This document shows positions 1 to 9,018 of a stretch of 64,000 nucleotides of DNA, one piece after another. Position 1 is the first letter of the stretch, and the number at the start of each line of letters is the position of its first letter. Source of the DNA: JADLHS01 sp964594985. GTDB taxonomy: Bacteria > Verrucomicrobiota > Verrucomicrobiia > Limisphaerales > JADLHS01. The notes beneath the pieces are model-generated. The model ran no database searches. It was not told the origin of the DNA and saw only the letters and a program-made list of their open reading frames with translations. The position numbers and the translations under genes were made by a program. Location: assembly GCA_964594985.1 (NCBI GenBank), contig CAZQNQ010000008.1:107706-171705 (forward strand), read 5' to 3'.

Positions 1-346
1 CAGGCCGATACCAGAACCGAATCGCGCCGCGCTCCGGTTCAACGCGGAATGAATTCGAAACCACCATCGGCACGACCCACGGCGGCACATGCGGCCCGGA
101 ACGCTGGAGCGCATAACCCGAGAAACTTTCCGCCCAGATCGCCGGATCAATGACTTGATTGGTGGCAAACCGCAGCGGCTGGTCAAACCCTTCCCGCTGG
201 AGCGCCCCAAACGACGGCCACGGCGGAGCCAGCGGCCGAGGTCGCGCCGCCGCCACCCCGCTGAAATGGAAAAAGAGCGCACCCAAAATCGCGCCGCTGA
301 AAACTGAAAACAGGAAACCCCGCCGCTTCTGAGTTGGTGCTGTCAT
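1..346 (-). CDS. N-terminal part of an exported or membrane-anchored protein, cut by the window edge
   Basis: Reading leftwards from an ATG at 346, an open frame of 115 codons runs off the window. It begins with a basic stretch (MTAPTQKRRG) followed by a hydrophobic segment at about residues 11-33, which fits a signal peptide or membrane anchor. The mature part is Pro/Trp-rich and ends in AIRFWYRP. Short aromatic stretches of this sort occur in secreted LamG/lectin-like proteins of Verrucomicrobiota, but that link is only an impression. It is divergent from the XRE regulator at 485. The frame is unbroken over its whole visible length. Function cannot be assigned. Confidence 0.6.
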   Translation of the reverse strand, partial: MTAPTQKRRGFLFSVFSGAILGALFFHFSGVAAARPRPLAPPWPSFGALQREGFDQPLRFATNQVIDPAIWAESFSGYALQRSGPHVPPWVVPMVVSNSFRVEPERGAIRFWYRP

Positions 347-484
347 AACCCGAAAATTTAATCCGCATGACACTCGCCTGCGACGAGCGTGTCGCGGTTT
401 TACACCAGCCGCGGAACAATGCAAGGAAAAAACTAGGCGTTAACGACATGGTGATACTCTGGCCTTCTTGTTTCCTAGCTGACC

Positions 485-706
485 ATGTCGGCAAGCCAGC
501 AACATCGCCGTCTCTTGGGTGAGACGATTCGGAACCTGCGCGCCAAAGCCAGCTTTACGCAAGAAACTTTGGCGGAGAAAGCTGATCTTTCCGCCATTTT
601 TATCAGCCGCATCGAGCGCGGGAAAGAATCCCCCTCGCTAGATTCCTTGGTCAAGCTCGCCAAAGCGCTGAAAGTCAGGGTCCGCGATCTGGTCGCCGAC
701 CTTTGA
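485..706 (+). CDS. XRE-family helix-turn-helix transcriptional regulator (73 aa)
   Basis: This is a stand-alone Cro/CI-type DNA-binding domain. Residues about 10-65 form the five-helix XRE fold: a first helix around LGETIRNLRAKASFTQ, the recognition-helix region LAEKADLSAIFISRIERGKE, then SPSLDSLVKLAKAL. There is no extra ligand or oligomerisation domain, so it probably acts as a small repressor. The gene is divergent from the truncated gene ending at 346, and the 138 bp between them is where an operator would be expected, although I see no clear palindrome. No phage or toxin partner is adjacent. The target is unknown. Confidence 0.85.
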   Translation: MSASQQHRRLLGETIRNLRAKASFTQETLAEKADLSAIFISRIERGKESPSLDSLVKLAKALKVRVRDLVADL

Positions 707-863
707 TTACTGTCAGCCTTGGACTTGATCCTCGTGACGACGGCATTATTCCGAATACAACTTGGCCTGCGGTGTTCTTGGAAGCGGTTGATGCCGCTGG
801 AATAAGCCCAGCCCCGGCTGGCGCCGCCGATCAATCAAGCGATAAATGACGCATCCGGTGACT

Positions 864-1349
864 TCACTCCGGCGGCTGGAGCGATGGCTGTTTGTCCTTC
901 AACGCGGAAAAATTCCCCTCTTCGCAGCATGTCACGAAACCTTCCGTGACGGACTTCAATTCCTCCCAGCGGGCGCGGATGGTCTTGGCCTCTTTGGCGC
1001 TGATCTGGTTGTCCGCCGCGGCGGCCGCAATGACCGAGAGCAGATCGGCGAATTCCTGCACGATCTCGTTCGTGGCGGGAATGAGAAAATCCGGGTGCGG
1101 CTGGTTGGTCTTGGGGTTGAGGATGAAAAATCCCCCGGCGCGTTCGCAGATCCATTGCACGAGCCGGCGATCCTTGGTGCTGCGCAGCAGTTGTTCGATG
1201 CGGTCGAGGGGATTCACCGCGCCGCTGCCGTCGCCCTCGTCCGGCTCGGCCCATTTGTAGATCATGGACAACGACAGGTTCAGATCGGAGGAAACCTGCT
1301 TCGCCCCGCTTTTATGAATCACTTCCCGGAGCAGTTCGTGCGATTGCAT
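864..1349 (-). CDS. Hypothetical HTH protein, phage CII-like (161 aa)
   Basis: The N-terminus (residues about 5-45, containing SGAKQVSSDLNLSLSMIYKW) looks like a helix-turn-helix. It is followed by GAVNPLDRIEQLL and RLVQWICERAGGFFI, a layout that recalls the CII-like (Phage_CP76) regulator family. The C-terminal half (ATNEIVQEFADLLSVIAAAA and KEAKTIRARWEELKS) is predicted helical and may oligomerise. The ATG at 1347-1349 overlaps, on the opposite strand, the earliest possible ATG of the squalene-hopene cyclase frame (1348), one reason to place the cyclase start further in. Family assignment is tentative and the target unknown. Confidence 0.7.
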   Translation of the reverse strand: MQSHELLREVIHKSGAKQVSSDLNLSLSMIYKWAEPDEGDGSGAVNPLDRIEQLLRSTKDRRLVQWICERAGGFFILNPKTNQPHPDFLIPATNEIVQEFADLLSVIAAAAADNQISAKEAKTIRARWEELKSVTEGFVTCCEEGNFSALKDKQPSLQPPE

Positions 1350-1422
1350 GGCAACACAATGGGAAACGCGGGGCGCAAATTCAATCCTGAATCCGGCGCC
1401 GGATTATCCCCTTTACATCCCG

Positions 1423-3480
1423 ATGGCTGATTCACAGAGTAACGACGTGTTCGTATCGAGTGACACCACGCGGAGCGGGGGCCGGGTCCAACCACCCTTT
1501 TCCGAATCTAAAACCTGGTCCAAGCTTGCAGCCGCAGTGCAGCGGTCGCAGGATCATTTGTTGGGCCTTCAGAAGCCGGAAGGTTACTGGGTGGGCGAAC
1601 TGATCGTGGACTCGACGCTCGTTTCCGACATGGTCGCGTTCCATCACTGGGACGGAAAGGTGGATCGCGAATGGGAGCGCAAGGCGGTCAATCACATCCT
1701 CAGCCAGCAACTGCCCAACGGCGGTTGGAACATCTATTACGGCGGCCCGGCGGAGGTGAACGCCACCATCAAGGCCTATCTCGCGCTGAAACTCGCCGGG
1801 GTGCCGGTGACCGATCCGCGCCTGTTGAAGGCGCGCGAAATCGCCATGAGCCTCGGCGGCGTGCCACGCATGAACACCTTCTCGAAGCTGTACCTCGCGC
1901 TGCTGGGTCTCTACCCGTGGAAATATGTGCCGACCATTCCGTGCGAGGTGCTGCTGATCGGCAAATGGTTTCACGTCAACTTCTGGGAGATGAGCAACTG
2001 GTCGCGCGCCATGCTCGTGCCGCTGGCCATCATCAACCATTTCAAACCCACGCGCCCGCCGAAAAACAACGTCAATCTCGACGAGCTTTACCCGCACGGT
2101 TTTCATGAGCGCGATCTGGCGCTGCCGCCCGACCCGGACCGGATTTCGCTCCGCAACTTTTTCCTCTGGCTGGATCGGTTGCACAAGTTCGCGGAAGTCT
2201 TTGCCGAGAATAAGATCCATCCGTTCCGCAAGCTCGCCTTGAAGAAGTGTGAAAAATGGATGCTGGAGCGGTTTGAAGGCAGCGACGGGCTCGCGGCGAT
2301 TTTCCCGGCGATGCTCAACGCGCTGATCGCGCTCAAGGCGCTGGGTTACGTGGATGATCATCCGCAAGTCATCCGCGCCACCCGCGAACTCAAAAAGCTG
2401 GAGCACGAGACCGCAGACACCGTGCGCATCGAACCGTGTTTCTCCCCGGTGTGGGACACGGCCATCGTCGCGATCTGTCTGCGCGAATCCGGCGTGCCGG
2501 CGGAAGATCCGCGGCTGAAGCAGGCGGCGGAATGGTTGATGGGAAAGGAAATCCGCCGGCGCGGTGACTGGGTGCATAAGAATCCCGCCAAGGTCGAGGC
2601 CAGCGGCTGGGTCTTTGAATACAAGAACGAGTGGAATCCCGATGTGGACGACACGGCGATGGTGTTACTTGCGCTGCGGCAGATTCCCACGGACAACCCC
2701 GCCAAGCGCGATGAATGCTTTGCCCGCGGCTTGAAGTGGATGATGACGTTCCAGTGCAAGGACGGCGGCTGGGCGGCGTTCGACAAGGATTGCACCAAGA
2801 ACATTTTGGAGAAAGTGCCGTTTGCCGATCATAACGCCATGCTCGATCCCGAGTGCGCCGACATCACCGCGCGCATCCTCGAGTTGCTCGGCTATGAAGG
2901 CTGGGACGTAAACCATCCGCAGGTGAAGGATGCGTTGAAATACATCCGCGACGAACAGGAGGAAGATGGCTCGTGGTATGGCCGCTGGGGCGTGAATTAT
3001 ATTTACGGCACCTGGCAGGTTTTGCGCGGGATGCGCGCGTTGCATCTCGACATGAACCAACCGTGGTTGCAGAAAGCCAAACGCTGGCTCGAAAGTGTGC
3101 AACATTCCGACGGCGGCTGGGGCGAGCGCTGCAACACGTACGATGATCCCGTGTTCAAGGGCCAGGGCCCGAGCACCGCGTCGCAAACCGCGTGGGCGGT
3201 GATGGGTTTGTGCGCCTTCGGCGATCCCGACCTGGCCAGCCTCCGCTGCGGCATCGAGTATTTGATCCGCACGCAAAATGCCGACGGTTCGTGGAGCGAG
3301 GACGAGATCACCGGCACGGGTTTCCCGAAAGTGTTCTACCTGAAATACGACATGTATCGCAACGCCTGGCCGCTCCTGGCGCTGGCGACGTACCGGCAAT
3401 TACTGGCGCACCGGAAAATCAACGGTGCGCCCAAACTGAACAGTCACGCCGGGACCACTCCTGTGCTATCGTCGTCTTGA
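1423..3480 (+). CDS. shc: Squalene-hopene cyclase
   Basis: This class II terpene cyclase makes hopene from squalene at the membrane, the first committed step of hopanoid synthesis. The protonating DxDD motif is present as DVDD at residues 407-410. Several QW-type repeats are visible (GGWNIYYGG, DGGWAAFDKD, DGSWYGRWGVNY, DGGWGERC, DGSWSEDEITG). The C-terminal FPKVFYLKYDMYRNAWPLLA block is typical. From this start the protein has 685 residues, within the family range. The frame is open back to an ATG at 1348, but that ATG overlaps the divergent gene's start codon and adds 25 non-conserved residues, so the ATG at 1423 is preferred. The HEAT-repeat gene follows with no gap. No other hopanoid genes are adjacent. 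Confidence 0.95.
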   Translation: MADSQSNDVFVSSDTTRSGGRVQPPFSESKTWSKLAAAVQRSQDHLLGLQKPEGYWVGELIVDSTLVSDMVAFHHWDGKVDREWERKAVNHILSQQLPNGGWNIYYGGPAEVNATIKAYLALKLAGVPVTDPRLLKAREIAMSLGGVPRMNTFSKLYLALLGLYPWKYVPTIPCEVLLIGKWFHVNFWEMSNWSRAMLVPLAIINHFKPTRPPKNNVNLDELYPHGFHERDLALPPDPDRISLRNFFLWLDRLHKFAEVFAENKIHPFRKLALKKCEKWMLERFEGSDGLAAIFPAMLNALIALKALGYVDDHPQVIRATRELKKLEHETADTVRIEPCFSPVWDTAIVAICLRESGVPAEDPRLKQAAEWLMGKEIRRRGDWVHKNPAKVEASGWVFEYKNEWNPDVDDTAMVLLALRQIPTDNPAKRDECFARGLKWMMTFQCKDGGWAAFDKDCTKNILEKVPFADHNAMLDPECADITARILELLGYEGWDVNHPQVKDALKYIRDEQEEDGSWYGRWGVNYIYGTWQVLRGMRALHLDMNQPWLQKAKRWLESVQHSDGGWGERCNTYDDPVFKGQGPSTASQTAWAVMGLCAFGDPDLASLRCGIEYLIRTQNADGSWSEDEITGTGFPKVFYLKYDMYRNAWPLLALATYRQLLAHRKINGAPKLNSHAGTTPVLSSS

Positions 3481-4464
3481 TTGAAACGCCGCCTGCTCAT
3501 CGCTTTGTTCGTCATGGTCGTGGTGGTGGCGGAGCTGTGGTTGCTCCACGTGCGGTCCGAACGGCGCGCCAGTTACCAGGGAAAACACGTCCGGGCTTGG
3601 GCGCAACAACTCTATACCACTTACGAACCGACCGGCACGAATGCCGCCGCCGTCGCGTTTCGCGCGCTGGGATCGAACGCCGTCCCCCCGCTCCGTTCGC
3701 TCCTCCATCTGCGCGATCCGCTCTACGAAAAAGCCCTGCTGAAATACGCGCGCCATCTCCCGGCCAAGCCGCGTGTCTATCTGTTTCAGAAAATCAAACC
3801 CGGGCACACGATCGAATACCGCCTCGGCGCGGTGCGCGCCTTGGGCGTCCTCGGACCAACGGCGATTGAAGCCCTGCCGGACATGCTTGAGGTCTTGAGC
3901 GACAAGGATGCGCGCGTCCGCTGGACCGTGGCGCAAACCATTTTTCGCCTCGGCCCGGAAGCGGTTGCCGCCGTGATCCCATTGACGACGAACGCGGATG
4001 TGAACGTCCGCCACGCCGCCGTCTATGCCTTGGGCGAAGCGCGGACAAATGCTTTGCCTGCCGTACCGGCACTCATCCGATGCTTGCTGGATCCCAATGA
4101 AGCCGTGCGGGGATCAGCACTCTACTCCTTGAGCCGCGTCGGTTTTCCTGCCGTGCCAAAGGCATTGGAACTGGCGGTGACGTCCCCGGACCCGCAGATG
4201 CAAAACGCCGCCTTTCGTTCACTCGTCGCGTTACGTCCACCGCCCGGGCGCATGCTGGCCTCGCCGCTGATGATTTCCACCAACACCCCGGAAATCCGCC
4301 GCATGGCACTGATGACGTTGTGGGTTTCGCGCCAGACCAACCATCACGCGTTGCAGATTTATCAACGCAGCCTCGCCGATGAAGATCCGAGCGTGCGTGA
4401 GCTGGCGCAAAAGATGATGGATCGCTTGAACTCCACTAATCGCCACCGCATCGTCCCGCTTTGA
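3481..4464 (+). CDS. Membrane-anchored HEAT-repeat protein (327 aa)
   Basis: The TTG start follows the shc stop codon directly, so the two genes are probably co-transcribed. A basic N-terminus (MKRR) leads into a hydrophobic anchor at about residues 4-20, predicting that the rest lies outside the cytoplasm. From about residue 50 onward it is built of repeated helix pairs with the PBS-lyase/HEAT signature: LGPTAIEALPDMLEVLSDKD, RWTVAQTIFRLGPEAVAAV, RHAAVYALGEARTNALPAVP, RGSALYSLSRVGFPAVPKAL. Such solenoids act as protein-binding scaffolds and no catalytic motif is seen. A link to hopanoid membranes is suggested only by position. Confidence 0.85.
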   Translation: MKRRLLIALFVMVVVVAELWLLHVRSERRASYQGKHVRAWAQQLYTTYEPTGTNAAAVAFRALGSNAVPPLRSLLHLRDPLYEKALLKYARHLPAKPRVYLFQKIKPGHTIEYRLGAVRALGVLGPTAIEALPDMLEVLSDKDARVRWTVAQTIFRLGPEAVAAVIPLTTNADVNVRHAAVYALGEARTNALPAVPALIRCLLDPNEAVRGSALYSLSRVGFPAVPKALELAVTSPDPQMQNAAFRSLVALRPPPGRMLASPLMISTNTPEIRRMALMTLWVSRQTNHHALQIYQRSLADEDPSVRELAQKMMDRLNSTNRHRIVPL

Positions 4465-4507
4465 TTCGCACTCGACACGCCGCGCTGGTCTTTCGACAAT
4501 TCCGGCC

Positions 4508-5632
4508 ATGAGTTGGCTCTACCGGACCGCGATCCGCCCCAGTCTGTTCAATCACAACGCCGAGGACATCCACGGCTTCACGCTGCACGCGCTGGGTTGG
4601 GCCAGCCGGCATGAGTTTGTGTGCGACGCGATGGAATCCTTCCTCGGGGCACCGCAGTTGCCGGTGGATTTGCTCGGGATGCGTTTTCCCAATCCGCTCG
4701 GCCTCGCCGCCGGCATGGACAAGATCGGCGAGGCGGTGCCCGCGTGGGCGGCAATGGGGTTTGGCTTCACGGAACTCGGCGGCGTGACGTGGCACGCGCA
4801 ACCGGGCAATCCCAAGCCACGCATCTTCCGCGCGATTGCCGATGAAGCCATCGTGAATCGCATGGGCTTCAACAATGACGGCGCCGAGGTGCTGGCCGAA
4901 AAGTTGCATCACTGGCGTTCGGCGGGTCGCTGGCCCAAGCATCCCGTTGGCATCAATCTCGGCAAATCCAAGCTCACTCCGCTCGAAAAGGCCGCTGAAG
5001 ATTACGCCAACTCGTTCCGCGTCCTGCGCGACCTCGCGGATTTCTTCGTCGTGAACGTCAGTTCCCCGAACACGCCGAACCTGCGCCAGTTGCAGGATAA
5101 GCTGGCGCTGGATGAAATCTTCACCGCGTTGCGCCAGGTGCAAAACTCCCGCACCCGCCATCAAACCGTCAAACCGATCCTCGTCAAAGTCGCGCCCGAT
5201 CTCAGCTTTGAGGCGTTGGATGAAATCCTCCAACTCGCCGGTCCGGGCAACATCGCGGGCATCGTGGCCACCAACACCACCATCGCGCGACCGGAGCCAA
5301 ACGATGCGGTCGCCCGGAAAGTTTACGCCGAGACCGGCGGACTCAGCGGGCGCCCGCTCCGCAATCGCAGCACCGAAGTGATCCGGCATCTGTATCGGCA
5401 ATCGCGCGGGCAACTGCCGATCATCGGGGTCGGCGGCATCTTCACTGCGGAGGACGCGTGGGAAAAGATCACGGCGGGCGCAAGTCTGGTGCAGGTTTAC
5501 ACCGGGTTGGTTTACGAAGGTCCGATGCTGGCCAAGTCCATCGTGTCCGGCCTGCGGCAACGCTTGGCGGAAAATGGCTTCACGCACCTTCAGGAGGCGG
5601 TCGGCATTCAGGTGAACTCGGCGGCGGTCTGA
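4508..5632 (+). CDS. pyrD: Dihydroorotate dehydrogenase (quinone), class 2
   Basis: This FMN enzyme oxidises dihydroorotate to orotate in pyrimidine synthesis and passes electrons to membrane quinone. The class 2 form is supported by the extra N-terminal helical region (MSWLYRTAIRPSLF...HGFTLHALGW) that contacts the membrane. It is also supported by the serine-type active-site loop NVSSPNTPNLRQLQ in place of the class 1 cysteine. Other family blocks are GLAAGMDKIGEAVPAW, GGVTWHAQPGNPKPRIFR, NRMGFNNDG, KVAPDLS, ATNTTIARP, GGLSGRPLRNRSTEVIRHLY and GVGGIFTAEDAWEKITAGAS. The length of 374 aa is slightly above the usual 340-360. It lies on the same strand as shc and the HEAT gene after a 43-bp gap. 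Confidence 0.97.
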   Translation: MSWLYRTAIRPSLFNHNAEDIHGFTLHALGWASRHEFVCDAMESFLGAPQLPVDLLGMRFPNPLGLAAGMDKIGEAVPAWAAMGFGFTELGGVTWHAQPGNPKPRIFRAIADEAIVNRMGFNNDGAEVLAEKLHHWRSAGRWPKHPVGINLGKSKLTPLEKAAEDYANSFRVLRDLADFFVVNVSSPNTPNLRQLQDKLALDEIFTALRQVQNSRTRHQTVKPILVKVAPDLSFEALDEILQLAGPGNIAGIVATNTTIARPEPNDAVARKVYAETGGLSGRPLRNRSTEVIRHLYRQSRGQLPIIGVGGIFTAEDAWEKITAGASLVQVYTGLVYEGPMLAKSIVSGLRQRLAENGFTHLQEAVGIQVNSAAV

Positions 5633-5671
5633 CCGGCGGCACATCGAGCGTTCTCCGGCACCGGGCGAAGT

Positions 5672-5741
5672 GTTGGAGTTCAAGCTTTAGCTTGTCCGGA
5701 CGGGGGGATGGGCGGGAACAAGCTAAAGCTTGGACTCCAAC
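5672..5741. repeat. Palindromic intergenic element (24-bp arms)
   Basis: Arms at 5672-5695 and 5718-5741 are inverted copies with one mismatch, separated by a 22-nt GC-rich loop. Each arm carries the core AAGCTTTAGCTTG, itself nearly palindromic. It lies between pyrD and purA and codes for nothing. It resembles the other REP-like elements in this window in architecture but not in sequence. Confidence 0.8.
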
Positions 5742-5841
5742 CAAAATTGCACGGCAGTCCCACCACACCCGAACGCAACCGCGAAATTGACACCCGGCAG
5801 CGACTTCCCTACTCTCTGCCCGCAAAGATTGAACCGCTTTG

Positions 5842-5870
5842 CCCCGAATTCACGTTCGGGGATTTTTATT
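5842..5870 (+). terminator. Rho-independent terminator-like hairpin
   Basis: A 7-bp stem CCCCGAA/TTCGGGG (5842-5848 with 5855-5861) around a 6-nt loop is followed by ATTTTTATT. It lies 210 bp after the pyrD stop and just ahead of purA, so it would separate the two transcription units. Confidence 0.6.
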
Positions 5871-5878
5871 GTCGGAAG

Positions 5879-5963
5879 CTGTCAGCATTCAGCCGTCTGC
5901 TCGCAGCTTGGGGATTGAATCGCCGCAGCAATTTGCTGTCGGCTGACGGCTGAGAGCTGACAG
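5879..5963. repeat. Inverted repeat directly upstream of purA
   Basis: Arms of 19 bp at 5879-5897 and 5945-5963 pair with two mismatches; the core is CTGTCAGC..CAGCCGTC and its complement. The right arm ends 4 bp before the purA start codon, so the hairpin could affect purA translation. The sequence type (GCTGTCAGC/GGCTGACGGC) looks like a dispersed repeat rather than a dedicated operator. Confidence 0.65.
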
Positions 5964-5967
5964 TTTT

Positions 5968-7236
5968 ATGGCAAACACGATTCTCGTCGGCGCCCAGTGG
6001 GGCGACGAAGGCAAAGGCAAGATCATTGACGTGCTCACCGAACAGGCCGATGTCGTCGTCCGTTACGCGGGCGGCAACAACGCCGGACACACCGTCTGGG
6101 TCGGCAAACAGAAATACGTCCTGCATCTCATTCCGTCCGGCATTTTGCGCAAAAACAAACTTTGCGTCATCGGCAATGGCGTCGTCATTGATCCCATCGG
6201 CCTCGTGAATGAAATCACCGGCCTGCACAAGATCGGCGTCAAGGTCGGCAAAAATCTCGTCATCAGCGAAACGGCGCACGTCGTGTTCCCCTACCATCGC
6301 GAACTCGACGCCCAACGCGAAGTGCTCAAGGGCAAGAACAAGATCGGCACGACGAAACGCGGCATCGGCCCGGCTTACGGCGACAAAGTCGCCCGCGTCG
6401 GCCTGCGCATGGCTGATTTGATTGATCCCGTCCGCCTTGAAACAAAGCTCGCCGCCCGCATCAAGGAGAGCAACAGCGTACTCAAAGCGCTCGGCGCAAA
6501 ACCGCTTTCGTTCAAACAAGTCTTCGCCGAATACAACAAAGCCGGTCAATTCCTCAAGCCGTTTGTCACCAACACCGTCGTGTTGCTGCACGACGCCATC
6601 AACAGCGGCGCGGAAACTTTATTCGAGGGCGCGCAAGGCACGTTCCTCGACATTGACCACGGCACGTATCCGTTCGTCACCTCGTCCAACACCACAGCGG
6701 GCGGCGCTTGCACCGGCTCGGGCGTGCCGCCGCATCGCATGGATCGCGTTGTCGGCGTGATGAAGGCTTACACCACGCGTGTCGGCGAAGGTCCGTTGCC
6801 CACCGAAAACCAAGTCATCTCCGATTTGCTGCACGGCATGGGCCGGGAGTTCGGCGCGACCACCGGACGGGCGCGGCGTTGTGGCTGGTTTGATTCCGTC
6901 GCCACGCGCCACGCCACGATGGTCAACGGCATTGACGACCTCGCCATCACAAACCTCGACGGCCTCGACACCGTGGAGACGATCAAGGTTTGCATCGCGT
7001 ATCGGCACGGCAAGAAGCGCTACGATTACATGCCGAACGACGTGCAAGTCCTCTCGGAATGCGAACCGATCTACGCCGACTTTGAAGGTTGGCAAACGCC
7101 GACCGACAAGTGCAAAACGTGGAAAGACCTTCCCGCCAAAGCCCGCGCCTACACCAAGGCCATCGCGGAATTGACCGGCGCGAAGCTTTACATCGCGTCC
7201 GTTGGACCAGGGAGAGATCAGACGATTTTTGTTTAA
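5968..7236 (+). CDS. purA: Adenylosuccinate synthetase
   Basis: It uses GTP to join aspartate to IMP, the first step from IMP towards AMP in the cytoplasm. The P-loop-like N-terminus GAQWGDEGKGKIIDVL is followed by RYAGGNNAGHTVWVG, the IMP-binding region. Downstream are GTTKRGIGPAYGDKVARVGLR, FEGAQGTFLDIDHGTYPFVT, RVGEGPLPTE and the guanine-binding GPGRDQTI near the C-terminus. At 422 aa it is a full-length bacterial enzyme. The start is fixed by the conserved N-terminus. A palindrome abuts the start codon. Confidence 0.98.
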   Translation: MANTILVGAQWGDEGKGKIIDVLTEQADVVVRYAGGNNAGHTVWVGKQKYVLHLIPSGILRKNKLCVIGNGVVIDPIGLVNEITGLHKIGVKVGKNLVISETAHVVFPYHRELDAQREVLKGKNKIGTTKRGIGPAYGDKVARVGLRMADLIDPVRLETKLAARIKESNSVLKALGAKPLSFKQVFAEYNKAGQFLKPFVTNTVVLLHDAINSGAETLFEGAQGTFLDIDHGTYPFVTSSNTTAGGACTGSGVPPHRMDRVVGVMKAYTTRVGEGPLPTENQVISDLLHGMGREFGATTGRARRCGWFDSVATRHATMVNGIDDLAITNLDGLDTVETIKVCIAYRHGKKRYDYMPNDVQVLSECEPIYADFEGWQTPTDKCKTWKDLPAKARAYTKAIAELTGAKLYIASVGPGRDQTIFV

Positions 7237-7311
7237 TTACAGACAGATGTTTCAAAGTGAACCCGAAGTCGTAAAAGCTCGTCTGCGATGAACATCACTG
7301 CGACGAACATC

Positions 7312-9018
7312 ATGAAACCGTTTAGAAAAAACTTCGTTGGTTTCACCATCATCGCCAGCCTCATGGCAGCAGCTAATTTTGTTTATGCCGGGCCTTATGT
7401 TTTTTGGGCCAACAATGATCACGACCGTGGACACACGGTTGATGGCAGTGATTTTGAACAGGATGATTTAAGCCCCCTTGAAATCTTAAAACTACCCGCC
7501 TACCAGCAAGTGCCCGACTGCAATTACCGGAATGCCTCGAGTCAACGAGTCATTCCCTGCACCCGCGACTTGGAGGATTTTGCTCGGCTTTGGATGAGTG
7601 GCGTGGATTCAAACCTCGTTGCCGCCCTGCCAAACAACAGCACACTTACTCTCAGTTGGGCTGAGGTGGAAGGTGAACCGACCATTGATCTTTTTGCCGC
7701 GGCCGATCCTGGAATCGGTTATTTGACCAATGCAACGATTGCCGCCAAGCAGATTGATCCTGCGCAGTGTCCTTACATCGGCAGACTCGGCCCCGGACAG
7801 CAAATCCAATTCACCAAAAGCACATGGCAGAGCAATCAATTCATCTGGTGCGGAGTCAAGTATGGCGGCGGCGGATTGACGCTGACCATCGCGGATGGAA
7901 ACAGCAACACACTGGTTCAAACCAAAGCCTATATCGCCATTGTGGACATCAAGCAGATGTATGAGCGGTGGACTGTGGGTGAAAATCCAAATGTCTTGGC
8001 GGCAAATGTCGCTCGTTTAGGGGTGGAGGGCTTGCCTTCTGGTGCGACACCGTTTCAATACGATCAACCCAGTGACACGAATACGCCTTACATATTGTTT
8101 GTCCACGGTTGGAACATGGAAACGTGGGAGAAAGACCGGTTTGCTGAAGCAGCTTTCAAGCGACTCTACTGGCAAGGTTATCAAGGGCGATTTGGTGTAT
8201 TCCGATGGCCGACTGGAAACAAGTTTGGGAGCATAATCAGTGTTGTTACAGATGCACGTAACTACGACAACAGCGAGTCTAACGCTTGGCACTCAGCGCG
8301 AGGGTTGCTTAACAAACTGACCGAACTTAACACTCAATACCCCGGGAACGTTTATCTCATGGCACACAGCATGGGCAACGTGGTTGCCGGAGAAGCTTTA
8401 CGACTGGCGACGAATGCAGTGGTGAACACATATATCGCCTTGCAAGGTGCTGTGCCAGCGCATGCCTACGACCCCACGACAACATTTCGCAATCTTGGAG
8501 TTTTGGATTCGGGAACGCCAGACAGATACTCCAGCTATTTTACCAATGGTGCTGCCCATTACTTCCATAACGCTGGCGGTGCAGTTAGGCGGGCAAACTA
8601 CTATAATGCACACGACTACGCGTTGGGCGATTTGCTTTGGCAACTCAACCAAGACTTGAAGCCCAACAACGGTTTACCCTACCCCGGCTACCATTACTCA
8701 TCCTCAAGCGGCTTTTATAAAGTCACGGGAGCGGGAACCAACAATGTTCATTACCTTTCATTCCCCAACAACACGTATGAGCTTTTTGCCTACTGTGTTG
8801 AGGCTCGCTGTTATGCAATCGGAGCCCAAGCAAATGTGTCCGATTTTTTGCAACAGAACGCACAGGATTTGTGGCCGCCTGACCCTTCAACAAATGATCC
8901 AAACTTGATTTACAGCGCTCATAAGTGGCATAGCGCACAATTTCGCTCTGACAATGTTGGGCGGCACAGGTTTTGGAATCAGGTTCTCGAAACATTTCAA
9001 CTCACCCCGCCACAATGA
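7312..9018 (+). CDS. Exported alpha/beta-hydrolase-like protein
   Basis: From this ATG the protein starts MKPFRKNFVGF followed by a hydrophobic core and VYAG, a typical signal peptide; an in-frame ATG at 7288 would add eight residues. The central part has hydrolase hallmarks: the oxyanion-hole region LFVHGWNMETWEKDRF and the nucleophile elbow VYLMAHSMGNVVAGEAL (A-H-S-M-G, catalytic Ser). A downstream Asp and His are likely but not assigned. The first 230 residues show no known domain. The gene is visibly AT-richer than purA and uppS. Its stop overlaps the next gene (ATGA), making it the first gene of a three-gene unit. Substrate unknown; lipase or esterase activity is only a class guess. Confidence 0.75.
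   Translation: MKPFRKNFVGFTIIASLMAAANFVYAGPYVFWANNDHDRGHTVDGSDFEQDDLSPLEILKLPAYQQVPDCNYRNASSQRVIPCTRDLEDFARLWMSGVDSNLVAALPNNSTLTLSWAEVEGEPTIDLFAAADPGIGYLTNATIAAKQIDPAQCPYIGRLGPGQQIQFTKSTWQSNQFIWCGVKYGGGGLTLTIADGNSNTLVQTKAYIAIVDIKQMYERWTVGENPNVLAANVARLGVEGLPSGATPFQYDQPSDTNTPYILFVHGWNMETWEKDRFAEAAFKRLYWQGYQGRFGVFRWPTGNKFGSIISVVTDARNYDNSESNAWHSARGLLNKLTELNTQYPGNVYLMAHSMGNVVAGEALRLATNAVVNTYIALQGAVPAHAYDPTTTFRNLGVLDSGTPDRYSSYFTNGAAHYFHNAGGAVRRANYYNAHDYALGDLLWQLNQDLKPNNGLPYPGYHYSSSSGFYKVTGAGTNNVHYLSFPNNTYELFAYCVEARCYAIGAQANVSDFLQQNAQDLWPPDPSTNDPNLIYSAHKWHSAQFRSDNVGRHRFWNQVLETFQLTPPQ

Noticed and set aside
1348..1422. Longer N-terminus for squalene-hopene cyclase
   Set aside because: The 25 extra residues are unlike the family and the ATG overlaps the start codon of the divergent gene.
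5633..5967. Riboswitch (purine or pyrimidine) ahead of purA
   Set aside because: The inverted repeats there are of dispersed-repeat type; no known aptamer core was recognised.
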